DNA from: JAFARZ01 sp036490795
GTDB taxonomy: Bacteria; Actinomycetota; Actinomycetes; Streptosporangiales; Streptosporangiaceae
Length of the DNA stretch: 28,840 nt
NCBI GenBank assembly: GCA_036490795.1
Contig: DASXDG010000251.1
Span: forward strand, 1 to 28,840
Direction: 5' to 3'
A program made the translations under genes and the position numbers. This document shows, in pieces, positions 7,573 through 14,955 of this stretch. The notes beneath the pieces were generated by a model. The model was not told the DNA's origin and made no database searches. It saw only the letters and a list, made by a program, of their open reading frames with translations. Each line of letters begins with the position of its first letter. Position 1 is the first letter of the stretch.

Positions 7573-8708
7573 ACGGGGCAAGGACCCAGCCGGTGTCGGC
7601 GGCAGGCGGGGCAGCCCGGCAGGCTGCCGGACTGCCCCGCCTGCTGCCGCACGGACAGGGCCACGCCCGTCAGCCGGTGGCGTACCGGGGTGCCGACCTG
7701 ATCGAAGCCATCGGGCGATCCGGCCTGACCGGCCGCGGCGGCGCGGCGTTCCCCGTGCACCGCAAGCTGGCCGCGGTCAAGCGCTGCACGATGGTCATCG
7801 CCAACGGCGCGGAAAGCGAGCCGCTGAGCCGCAAGGACGCGACGCTGCTGCGGCTGGCCCCGTACCTGGTGCAGGACGGCCTGCACCTGGTCGCGGAGGC
7901 GGTCGGTGCCCGCGAGGTGCGCCTGTACACGAACGAGGACGGGTTCCTCGGCGGTCAGGAGACCGCCGTGCTGAACAAGGTCACCGGCGGTCCCGCCCTG
8001 CCCACGTTCACCCCGCCCCGTCCAGCCGAACGCGGCTACCTCATCCACAACGTCGAGACGCTTGCCCACATAGCGTTGATCGCGCGTTATGGCGCTGACT
8101 GGTTCCGTGGCGCGGGCACGGAAACGGAGCCCGGAACGATGCTCACCACGATCGTCACCGCCGGCGGTACGGCGGTGCGGGAAACCGATATCGGCACGCC
8201 CCTGGCGGGTCTGGCCGGCCTGGGCGACGCTGACCTGGATAAAGCGCAGGCGGTGCTGATCGGCGGCTACCACGGCACCTGGCTCCCGACGGCCGTGGCG
8301 CGGCACCTGACGCTGGACAACGCGGCGCTGCGCAGGCATGGCGCGAGCCTGGGCGCGGGGGTCATCGCGGTGCTACCCGGCGACGTCTGCGGCCTGCGTG
8401 AAGCCGCCCGCGTCACGCGTTACCTGGCGGCGGAGTCGGCCGGACAGTGCGGTCCGTGCCTGAACGGCCTGCCAAGGATCGCGAACGCGATGGGCGACCT
8501 GACCCGTGGCCAGCAAAGCGGCACGAGAGACATCGAGCGCTGGCTCGGCCTGGTCGCCGGCCGTGGCGCCTGTCATCACCCGGACGGCACGGCCCGCTTC
8601 GTGCGCGGCGCGCTCGACGTGTTCGCGGCCGAGGTAAGCCTGCACGCGCACGGCAGGTGCTCGGCGGAATCGCGGAAACCGTTCCTGCCGACAGGGAGCA
8701 GACCATGA
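7569..8708 (+). CDS. NuoF-like NADH dehydrogenase flavoprotein (51-kDa family, SLBB type)
   Basis: This 379-residue protein resembles the 51-kDa subunit of complex I. The FMN-site glycine motif GLTGRGGAAF lies at residues 52-61 with NGAESEP at 79-85. An NVETLAHIA segment lies near 161-169. The C-terminal iron-sulfur region has AESAGQCGPC with C294 and C297, and C335 in RGACHHPDG. Classical NuoF has four cluster cysteines (ESCGQCTPC plus one); the first is alanine here, leaving three. It likely oxidises NAD(P)H and passes electrons to the ferredoxin and the membrane cytochrome. No other complex I subunits are present, so it is not part of a nuo operon. ATGA overlaps occur at both ends. Confidence 0.85.
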   Translation: MNGARTQPVSAAGGAARQAAGLPRLLPHGQGHARQPVAYRGADLIEAIGRSGLTGRGGAAFPVHRKLAAVKRCTMVIANGAESEPLSRKDATLLRLAPYLVQDGLHLVAEAVGAREVRLYTNEDGFLGGQETAVLNKVTGGPALPTFTPPRPAERGYLIHNVETLAHIALIARYGADWFRGAGTETEPGTMLTTIVTAGGTAVRETDIGTPLAGLAGLGDADLDKAQAVLIGGYHGTWLPTAVARHLTLDNAALRRHGASLGAGVIAVLPGDVCGLREAARVTRYLAAESAGQCGPCLNGLPRIANAMGDLTRGQQSGTRDIERWLGLVAGRGACHHPDGTARFVRGALDVFAAEVSLHAHGRCSAESRKPFLPTGSRP

Positions 8709-8911
8709 ACATCGTGGTGAACCCGATCGCGTGCGCCGGCCACGGCGCGTGCGCGGAACTCGTGCCCGAGCTGATCGAGCTCGACGAGTGGGGCTACCCG
8801 GTCATCGACCCGCACGACGTGCCGGCCGGACTTGAGCGCCAGGTACGGAAGGCGGTCTCCTCGTGCCCCGCCCTGGCGCTCAGCGTGCGCGAACGTCAGA
8901 GAACGTCGTGA
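8705..8911 (+). CDS. Small ferredoxin, 3Fe-4S type
   Basis: The 68-residue protein has three cysteines, C10, C16 and C54, in CAGHGAC and SSCPALAL. His13 sits where a 4Fe-4S ferredoxin would have its second cysteine, which is the pattern of 3Fe-4S actinobacterial ferredoxins. It would accept electrons from the NuoF-like protein. The start has GGGAG six bases upstream and overlaps the preceding stop by ATGA, making it the last gene of the redox operon. Its 3' end overlaps the convergent pirin gene by 16 bases. Confidence 0.9.
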   Translation: MNIVVNPIACAGHGACAELVPELIELDEWGYPVIDPHDVPAGLERQVRKAVSSCPALALSVRERQRTS

Positions 8912-9849
8912 CCGGGACGCGGCTCCGCGGGGATGGTGCCGAGCCGCCCCGCCTGGAAGTCCTCGAAGGCCTGCGCCAGTTCGTCGCGCGTGTTCATGAC
9001 GAACGGCCCGTACGCCGCGACCGGCTCCCCGATCGGCTGCCCGCCGAGGAGCAGGATGTCCAGGTCACCGCGCGTTCCCGCCTCGAACGTCATCACGTCA
9101 CCGGCACCGAACACCGCGAGCTGTCCCATCCGCACCGGCCGCTTGTCCGCCCCCACGTAGCCGTTGCCGGCCAGCACGTACGCGAGCGCGTTGTAGTCCG
9201 CGGGCCAGGGCAGGCGCACCTGCGCGCCCGCCGACGCGGTGGCGTGCACGAGCGTGATCGGCGTGTGCGTGACGCCGGGGCCATGATGTCCGCCGAGCGA
9301 TCCGGCGATGATCCGCAGCAGCGCGCCGCCATCGGATGACGCGAGCAGGGACACCTGTCCCGCCCGGATGTCCTGGTAGCGAGGCGGCGTCATCTTGAGG
9401 CTGGCCGGCAGGTTCACCCAGAGCTGGACGCCGTGGAACAGCCCGCCGCTCATCACCAGCGACTCCGGTGGCGCCTCGATGTGCAGGATGCCGCCGCCGG
9501 CGGTCATCCACTGGGTGTCGCCGTTGGTGATCAGCCCGCCGCCGCCGTTGGAGTCCTGGTGGCGGAAGATCCCGTCGATGATGTACGTGACGGTTTCGAA
9601 ACCGCGGTGCGGATGCCATGGCGTGCCCTTCGGCTCACCGGGCCCGTAGTCCACCTCGCCCATCTGATCCATGTGCACGAACGGGTCGAGCTGCTTCAGG
9701 TCCACCCCGGCGAACGCCCGGCGCACCGGGAAGCCTTCGCCCTCAAGGCCGCTCGGCGCAGTGGTCACAGAAACTACTGTTCGTTCTGTACCCTCTGGCG
9801 CCGGCACTCGCGGCAGAACCAGGATGTCCTCGACGGTAACCGCTGGCAT
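8896..9849 (-). CDS. Pirin family protein
   Basis: This 317-residue bicupin of the pirin/YhhW family binds an Fe ion; some members have quercetinase activity and others are redox-sensing regulators. The N-terminal cupin keeps the metal ligands H79 and H81 (WHPHRGFETVTY) and H123 and E125 (ILHIEAPPE). The pirin C-terminal domain follows with the ending GPFVMNT. Start choice: GGAGGT lies five bases before the ATG at 9849, whereas the earlier ATG at 9879 has no such site. Its 3' end overlaps the ferredoxin gene, and its promoter region faces the large ferritin/CDGSH gene. A perfect AT-rich palindrome lies 31-46 bases upstream. Confidence 0.9.
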   Translation of the reverse strand: MPAVTVEDILVLPRVPAPEGTERTVVSVTTAPSGLEGEGFPVRRAFAGVDLKQLDPFVHMDQMGEVDYGPGEPKGTPWHPHRGFETVTYIIDGIFRHQDSNGGGGLITNGDTQWMTAGGGILHIEAPPESLVMSGGLFHGVQLWVNLPASLKMTPPRYQDIRAGQVSLLASSDGGALLRIIAGSLGGHHGPGVTHTPITLVHATASAGAQVRLPWPADYNALAYVLAGNGYVGADKRPVRMGQLAVFGAGDVMTFEAGTRGDLDILLLGGQPIGEPVAAYGPFVMNTRDELAQAFEDFQAGRLGTIPAEPRPGHDVL

Positions 9850-9879
9850 GGGCCACCTCCTTTTGCCCATGCTAAGCAC

Positions 9880-9895
9880 ATTTGAAAGATCAAAT
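9880..9895. promoter_or_regulatory. AT-rich palindrome, candidate operator
   Basis: ATTTGA-AAGA-TCAAAT is a perfect six-base inverted repeat with a four-base spacer, sitting in the divergent region between pirin and the multidomain gene. It is one of few AT-rich spots in the window. The size and spacing suit a dimeric repressor site; which protein binds is unknown. Confidence 0.5.
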
Positions 9896-9899
9896 ATTT

Positions 9900-9919
9900 C
9901 ATAACTGGCGGTGGTGCTT
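9900..9919 (-). promoter_or_regulatory. 20-bp motif shared with the upstream end of the broken MFS gene
   Basis: This 20-bp block matches 21911-21930 at 17 positions (CATAAC, then GTGGTGCTT identical). On the minus strand it reads AAGCACCAC and then GTTATGA. Both copies lie just upstream of minus-strand genes, and TTATGA could serve as a -10 for pirin (TTCAGG, 17 bases, TTATGA). Promoter function is inference. Confidence 0.4.
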
Positions 9920-10022
9920 CCCCTGAACGGATCCGGAGCTGCCGGCGCGATCCGGATTTGCCGCGCATGGCATGATGATTACAAAATTACACCGCAAGCG
10001 CCTAACGGGAGGAAATCGGGGA

Positions 10023-13000
10023 ATGGATGACGCTACGGCTGGTCAAGGCAGGCTAGCTCAGGTTATCGCCACACGGGGTGGCAAGGCGGCGCCGGAGGCG
10101 CCATTCGTGATCGAGCACCGCGAGGCGCTGATCTACATGCTGTGCGAGGCCGCCGAACTGGAGCACGGCATCATGTGCCAGTACCTGTTCGCCGCGTTCT
10201 CGCTGAAGCAATCGGTGGACGAGGGGCTCACCGAGGCCGAACTCGAGGTCGTCACCAGATGGCGCAAGCAGGTCTCGCACGTGGCCACGCAGGAGATGCT
10301 GCACCTCTCGCTGGTGCACAACCTGATGACCGCGATCGGCGGTGCGCCGCACCTGGCCAGGGTGAACCTGCCTGCCGTCGCGAACCACTATCCGGCCGGC
10401 GTGCAACTGGCGCTGCTGCCGTTCGGCGAGCAGGCGCTGCGGCACTTCATGTACCTCGAGCGCCCCGAAGGCATGGACCTGCGGGACGCGGACGGCATGG
10501 AGGCGGTCGGACGTGCCGAACCGCTGATGGCGGCGGGCGACATCGTGCCCAGGCTGCAGGACTTCGCCACCGTCGGGCACCTGTACCGGTCCATCGAGGT
10601 CGGTCTCACCCACCTGGCGGAGAAGTTCGGTGAGCAGTGGCTGTTCATCGGCCCGCCGCGGGCGCAGGCCACGTCCGCGAACTTCCACTGGCCGGAGCTG
10701 ATCCCGGTGACCGACCTGTCGTCGGCCTGCCGTGCCATCGGAGAGATCCTCGAACAGGGCGAAGGGCCGCGCGGCGACTGGCGGAACGCGCACTTCGGCC
10801 AGTTCGTGAAAATCCTGGATGAGTACGAGGGGATGCGGGCGGACAACCCCGCGTTCGAGCCGGTCCGGCCGGTGCTGGCCGCCAACGTGCGGCCGCTGCA
10901 GCACGCGGACGTGCCACTGATCAGCGACCCGCTGACCAGCGAGTGCATGGACCTGTTCAACGTCGCCTACGAAATCCTGCTGCTGGCGCTTGAACGGTAC
11001 TTCGCGCACACCGAGGAAACCGGCGAGCAGCTCCAGACCCTGGCCGAGGTCACCCTCGGCCTCATGTTCCGCGCGCTGAAGCCGCTCGGCGACCTGGTCA
11101 CGACGCTGCCAGCGGGCCGGGATTTTCCGGGCATGACGGCGGGACCGAGCTTTGAGCTGTTCTACGAGTCGGATTACCTGATCCCGCATCGGGCCGCCGC
11201 CTGGGCGCTGCTGGAGGAACGCCTCCGCGACGCCTCCGGCTTCGCCACCCGCTGCCGTACCGGTCCGGCGGCGAACCTCGCGGCGGTGTGCGCGGTGCTC
11301 ACCGAGGTCGGTGCCGCGTTCGACGCACTGGCCGATTCGCTCGCCGGGCACTTTCCCGACTGGGGTCTCACCAGCCGCTGGGCGGGCCTGTCTTCGGCTT
11401 CGGCTTCGGCTTCGGCTTCAGCTTCGGCTTCGGCTTCGGCTTCGGGTGAAGACGTGGCCGAGCAGCTCGCGCAAGCCTCATCGTTCGCCGCCGCGGCGGC
11501 CGCGGGTGCGTATCCGGAGCTGGCCGCTCAGGCGCACGCGATCCTCACCGCTCTAGCCGCCGGGGGGACCCTGGCCTTCGAAACCCCAGGCACAATCATC
11601 GCCCGCCTGACCAGCAGCGTCCTGCGCCCCCTGGCAGGCGCCGCCGCGCCCGCCGATCAGTCTGGTGTCGGCCCATCTGGTGCCGGCGGTACGTCGTCGG
11701 CGGTTTCAGCGGCGCCGGGGGAGCCGAGCGAGCCGCTGCACGCGCGGCTACGCGAACTCGCCCTCGCCGCGACCCGGCTGCGCGTGACCAGCACGGACCC
11801 GGCACTGATCGAAGCGACCGCCGCGCTGCAGGACCTGGCCTGCCAGCTCGACTCCAGCGTGCTCGCCGAGTTCCGCGCCATCCAGAACGGTCTCACCCCT
11901 GGCATCACGGTCGCGACCGACGGCCCCTACCTGGTCACCAACGCGGACAGCATGCGGGACTATCTGGGCGAGGAACTCCAGGCACCGCCGCAGCTCGCCC
12001 TGTGCCGGTGCGGCGCGTCGGCGATCAAGCCGTTCTGCGATGGTTCCCACGTGGCGGCGGGCTTCTCCGGTGCCAAGGATCCCAAGCGGGTTCCCGACCA
12101 CCGGGATGTCTATCCCGGGCAGCAGGTGACGATCTTCGACAATCGTGGCATCTGCCAGCACTCCGGGTTCTGCACCGACCGGCTCTCCTCGGTGTTTCAC
12201 GCGGGCAGCGAGCCGTTCGTCACCGCGGCCGGGGCGCGCACCGACGAGATCGTCGCAGCCGTTCGCGCCTGCCCGTCCGGCGCGCTGAGCTTCGCCGTCG
12301 ATGGCGTGGAGGAACGCGGCACCGTCGACTTCCACGGCACGCGCGCCGCCGTTGTCGAGGTGAGCAAGGACGGCCCGTACCGGATCACCGGCGGACTGCC
12401 GCTGGCCGGCCCGGACGGCGAGGACATCGACCGCGCCGAAGGCAGCTCAGCAGAGCACTACGCGCTCTGCCGCTGCGGTCACTCGCAGAACAAGCCGTTC
12501 TGCAGCGGCATGCACTGGTACGTCGGCTTCGCCGACCCGGCGCCCAGCGCACGCCCCACCCTGTTCGAGTGGGCCGGCGGCTTGCCCGCGCTCACGGCAC
12601 TGGTTCGTGCTTTCTATGGCAAGCACCTGCCCGGCGACCCCGTGCTGGCACCGCTGTTCGCGACCGCGGCACCCGCTCAGGCCGAACAAGCCGCCGCCCG
12701 CATCGCAGCGGCCTTCGGCGGCCCGCCCGCGGCGGTACCGGCAGGGACGCAAACCGTGGGGCTCCCGGCTGGGCCCGCCGAGCCGCGAGCCGCAACTGCG
12801 GTAGGCCTGACCGATGACCAGCGGGAACGCTGGATCGGGCGGTGGCTCCGGGCGGCCGACGATGTGAAGCTGCCAGCGGACCCGGAGTTCCGCTCCGCGT
12901 TCGCCGGCTACATCTCCTGGGAGGCCGCGGCTCCGGAGGATGCGCCGGTCCCCGACTGGGACTGGGGCGCCGCCGGCCCGCCGTCGCCCGCTCACGCCGC

Positions 13001-13310
13001 CGGCCCGCCGTCGCCCGCTCACGCCGCCGCTCCTGACAACGCCGCCTCGTCGGCCCAGGACGACGAGCCGGAACTGCCCGGTCCGGAGGAGCCGGTCAGC
13101 TTTGCGCGGCATATCAAGCCGTTGTTCCGCGACAAGGACCGCCAGTCGATGAGTTTCGTATTCGACCTATGGTCCTACGCCGATGCCACCCAGCACGCGT
13201 CGGCCATCCTCGACCGCCTACGCGATGGCACGATGCCCTGTGATGGTGCGTGGCCCGCGGAGAGGGTCGCCGTCTTCCAGCGCTGGACCGAGTCCGATAT
13301 GCCGGAATAG
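10023..13310 (+). CDS. Multidomain redox protein: VioB-like ferritin, two CDGSH motifs, ferredoxin-like motif, globin-like domain
   Basis: The protein has 1095 residues from ATG 10023, which has GGGAGG ten bases upstream; ATG 9972 has no site. Residues about 25-390 form a ferritin-like (VioB/iminophenylpyruvate-dimer-synthase type) region with E45-x-E47-H48 and E91-x2-H94. Residues 457-475 are an Ala-Ser repeat linker. A perfect CDGSH motif uses C661, C663, C672 and H676. A monocluster ferredoxin-like segment has C711, C717 and C750 with CPSGAL. A second CDGSH-like motif uses C816, C818, C827 and H831. A truncated-globin-like domain covers about 849-968 (GLPALTALVRAFY, PEFRSAF), but the region of the proximal histidine contains no His. 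An exact 9-residue duplication and a C-terminal module (FARHIKPLFRDKDRQSMSF) follow. It is cytoplasmic by sequence. Function is unknown; an oxygen- or redox-related role is inference. Confidence 0.85.
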   Translation: MDDATAGQGRLAQVIATRGGKAAPEAPFVIEHREALIYMLCEAAELEHGIMCQYLFAAFSLKQSVDEGLTEAELEVVTRWRKQVSHVATQEMLHLSLVHNLMTAIGGAPHLARVNLPAVANHYPAGVQLALLPFGEQALRHFMYLERPEGMDLRDADGMEAVGRAEPLMAAGDIVPRLQDFATVGHLYRSIEVGLTHLAEKFGEQWLFIGPPRAQATSANFHWPELIPVTDLSSACRAIGEILEQGEGPRGDWRNAHFGQFVKILDEYEGMRADNPAFEPVRPVLAANVRPLQHADVPLISDPLTSECMDLFNVAYEILLLALERYFAHTEETGEQLQTLAEVTLGLMFRALKPLGDLVTTLPAGRDFPGMTAGPSFELFYESDYLIPHRAAAWALLEERLRDASGFATRCRTGPAANLAAVCAVLTEVGAAFDALADSLAGHFPDWGLTSRWAGLSSASASASASASASASASGEDVAEQLAQASSFAAAAAAGAYPELAAQAHAILTALAAGGTLAFETPGTIIARLTSSVLRPLAGAAAPADQSGVGPSGAGGTSSAVSAAPGEPSEPLHARLRELALAATRLRVTSTDPALIEATAALQDLACQLDSSVLAEFRAIQNGLTPGITVATDGPYLVTNADSMRDYLGEELQAPPQLALCRCGASAIKPFCDGSHVAAGFSGAKDPKRVPDHRDVYPGQQVTIFDNRGICQHSGFCTDRLSSVFHAGSEPFVTAAGARTDEIVAAVRACPSGALSFAVDGVEERGTVDFHGTRAAVVEVSKDGPYRITGGLPLAGPDGEDIDRAEGSSAEHYALCRCGHSQNKPFCSGMHWYVGFADPAPSARPTLFEWAGGLPALTALVRAFYGKHLPGDPVLAPLFATAAPAQAEQAAARIAAAFGGPPAAVPAGTQTVGLPAGPAEPRAATAVGLTDDQRERWIGRWLRAADDVKLPADPEFRSAFAGYISWEAAAPEDAPVPDWDWGAAGPPSPAHAAGPPSPAHAAAPDNAASSAQDDEPELPGPEEPVSFARHIKPLFRDKDRQSMSFVFDLWSYADATQHASAILDRLRDGTMPCDGAWPAERVAVFQRWTESDMPE
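11391..11446 (+). repeat. TCGGCT hexamer repeat encoding (Ser-Ala)n linker
   Basis: About nine TCGGCT/TCAGCT units in frame encode a run of alternating Ser and Ala between the ferritin region and the following helical region of the large protein. Such hexamer tracts can change copy number without shifting the frame. Confidence 0.9.
12972..13025 (+). repeat. Exact 27-bp in-frame duplication
   Basis: Two identical 27-bp copies encode AGPPSPAHA twice, between the globin-like domain and the C-terminal module of the large protein. Perfect identity suggests a recent event. Confidence 0.9.
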
Positions 13311-13770
13311 CTGGCCTTTGTGCGGCGGCGCCGTGCCGGGGAGGTCGTTCCTGGCGCGGCGCCGTGCGCCCACCGCCGCTCCCAGCAGTCACGTCAGCGC
13401 CACGGCGTCCCGATGTTCCCTCAAGAGTCAGCGACGCGGTTCGTTATCGCGGCAATTAGTTCCAACGCGGTAAAAAACCCTGCTCACAGCAGCAATTTCC
13501 TCCGTGTTGGACATAAATACCGCGTTAGTCGCCCGGCATCCGAGGCGCAAGCGCCAGGAGCGATGCCAGTGACCAGTGCGACGCATGTGATCGCGGCCAC
13601 GGGCCGGCCCCGGCCGGCACCGGCCGGCGGCCGCGGCCGCCGCGGGATGGCGCCGATGCCGCCGCGGCGATGGCATCGGCCTGCTCGGAGCGCCCACCGG
13701 GCGGCGACGAAACGCGATGCACTAATCTCGGGAGCGCCTGAGACCGCCGATCTACTGGAAGAACTCGCTG
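13311..13770. other. Intergenic region with structured repeat copy B
   Basis: The 460-bp gap between the multidomain gene and purM has no convincing gene. It contains dispersed repeat copy B at 13445-13532 and a very GC-rich stretch (13600-13690) of GGCCGG/CCGCGG runs. A TAATCT near 13724 is a possible -10 for purM, but I see no good -35. Confidence 0.5.
13445..13532 (+). repeat. Dispersed structured repeat, copy B (88 bp)
   Basis: Ungapped partner of 5049-5136. It contains a perfect nine-base inverted pair AACGCGGTA / TACCGCGTT and, competing with it, TCCAACGCG / CGTGTTGGA. Both enclose the perfect hairpin CTGCT-cac-AGCAG. Paired bases are better conserved than the loop around 13495-13502. 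Confidence 0.72.
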
Positions 13771-14946
13771 ATGACGCAGCCGGAGCAGAAGCCGGAGCAG
13801 AAGCCGGAAACCTCGTACCGGGACGCTGGGGTGGACGAGGAACGTGAGCAGGACGCGTTCAGCAAGGTGATGCGTCCGTGGCTGGCGCGGACCGAGGTCA
13901 GGTCCCCGCTGGTGACCAGCATCACGGGTCTGGCCAGCGGCTACTTCGCGACGTTGCTGCACATTCCGCCCGGTCCGCCGATCGCGCTGACCACCGACGG
14001 GGTCGGGACCAAGATCCTCCTGGCCCGTGAGGCGAACCGGTGGGAGCCGGTTGGCGTCGATGTCGTCGCGAACAACGTGAACGACCTGGTCTGCGTCGGG
14101 GCCGTGCCGCTCGCGCTGCTCGACTACATGGCGACGGACCGGATCGACGAGGGGGTCTTCGAGGAACTGGCGAAGGGCATGTACCAGGGCGCCACCCTGG
14201 CCGGCATCGCCATCCCCGGCGGCGAGATCGCGCAGATCGGCGCGATGCTGGCCAGCCCCGCCGACAAAGCAACCGGCCCCATGCTCGACCTGGTAGGCAC
14301 CGCGATGGGCGCGATGCCGCCGGCCGACCCCGCTGAGCGGCCGGCGGCCGGGCGGATCACCGAATGGCGTAAGCCAGTCGATGGCGCCTGCGTCGAAGAC
14401 GGCGACGTGATCATCGGCCTGCCCAGTTCAGGCCTGCACAGCAACGGCTACTCGCTGGCCCGCCATGCCCTGTTCGACCTCGGCGGGCTCACCCTCGACG
14501 ACGACGTCAAGGGCACCGGGCAGAGCCTCGCCGATGCGCTGCTGCAGCCGACCCGGGTCTACGTGGCCGCAGCCGAAGCGCTGTGGGTCGCGGGTGTGAC
14601 CCCCAAGGGACTGGTGCACATTTCCGGCGGCGGGCTGCTGAACCTAGGTCGCCTCGCCGCCGATGTGAGTTATGAATTGGATGCCCTGCCTGCCCCGCAG
14701 CCGGTGTTCGGCCTTATCGCGGAGGCGGGGAAGGTACCCGCCAGCACCATGTACGCCACGTTCAACATGGGCACCGGATTCTGCGTGGTCGTCTCCCCGG
14801 AACAGGAGCAGGCCGCGATCGCCGCGCTCACGCGGGCGGGGGAGGAACCGGTCCGTATCGGCCGGGTCACCGGCAGCACCGGGCGCCACGTCTCGATTCC
14901 CGCCCAGGGCCTCACGGGACACGGGGACGCGTTCCAGTCCAGGTAG
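13771..14946 (+). CDS. purM: PurM-like AIR synthase (phosphoribosylformylglycinamidine cyclo-ligase)
   Basis: PurM closes the imidazole ring of AIR in purine synthesis using ATP. The 391-residue protein has the ATP-binding signature TDGVGTK (residues 75-81), VGVDVVANNVNDLV, LLDYMATDRID, a GGE motif (PGGEIAQIG), GLHSNGYSLAR, and a C-terminal PurM domain (HISGGGLLNLGR, FNMGTGFCVVV). It is longer than classical PurM (about 345) and differs at places such as GGETAEMPG, so it belongs to a divergent branch; a PurM-related paralogue with another substrate is possible. The N-terminus carries a short EQKP repeat. GGAAG precedes the ATG by a suitable distance. The dipeptidase gene starts nine bases after its stop. 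Confidence 0.82.
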   Translation: MTQPEQKPEQKPETSYRDAGVDEEREQDAFSKVMRPWLARTEVRSPLVTSITGLASGYFATLLHIPPGPPIALTTDGVGTKILLAREANRWEPVGVDVVANNVNDLVCVGAVPLALLDYMATDRIDEGVFEELAKGMYQGATLAGIAIPGGEIAQIGAMLASPADKATGPMLDLVGTAMGAMPPADPAERPAAGRITEWRKPVDGACVEDGDVIIGLPSSGLHSNGYSLARHALFDLGGLTLDDDVKGTGQSLADALLQPTRVYVAAAEALWVAGVTPKGLVHISGGGLLNLGRLAADVSYELDALPAPQPVFGLIAEAGKVPASTMYATFNMGTGFCVVVSPEQEQAAIAALTRAGEEPVRIGRVTGSTGRHVSIPAQGLTGHGDAFQSR

Positions 14947-14955
14947 GTTCTACCT

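Noticed and set aside
5996..8911. Rnf or Na+-NQR complex
   Set aside because: Only ApbE and a NuoF-like protein are compatible; the membrane subunits RnfA/D/E or NqrB/D/E are missing, and a ferric-reductase-like protein is present instead.
10053..11351. Minus-strand 432-codon frame opposite the large redox gene
   Set aside because: Arg/Gln/His-rich shadow with no domain; the plus strand has clear motifs.
10023..13310. VioB similarity as evidence for a violacein/indolocarbazole cluster
   Set aside because: No VioA/C/D/E-like or other tailoring genes are present; only the ferritin-like fold is shared.
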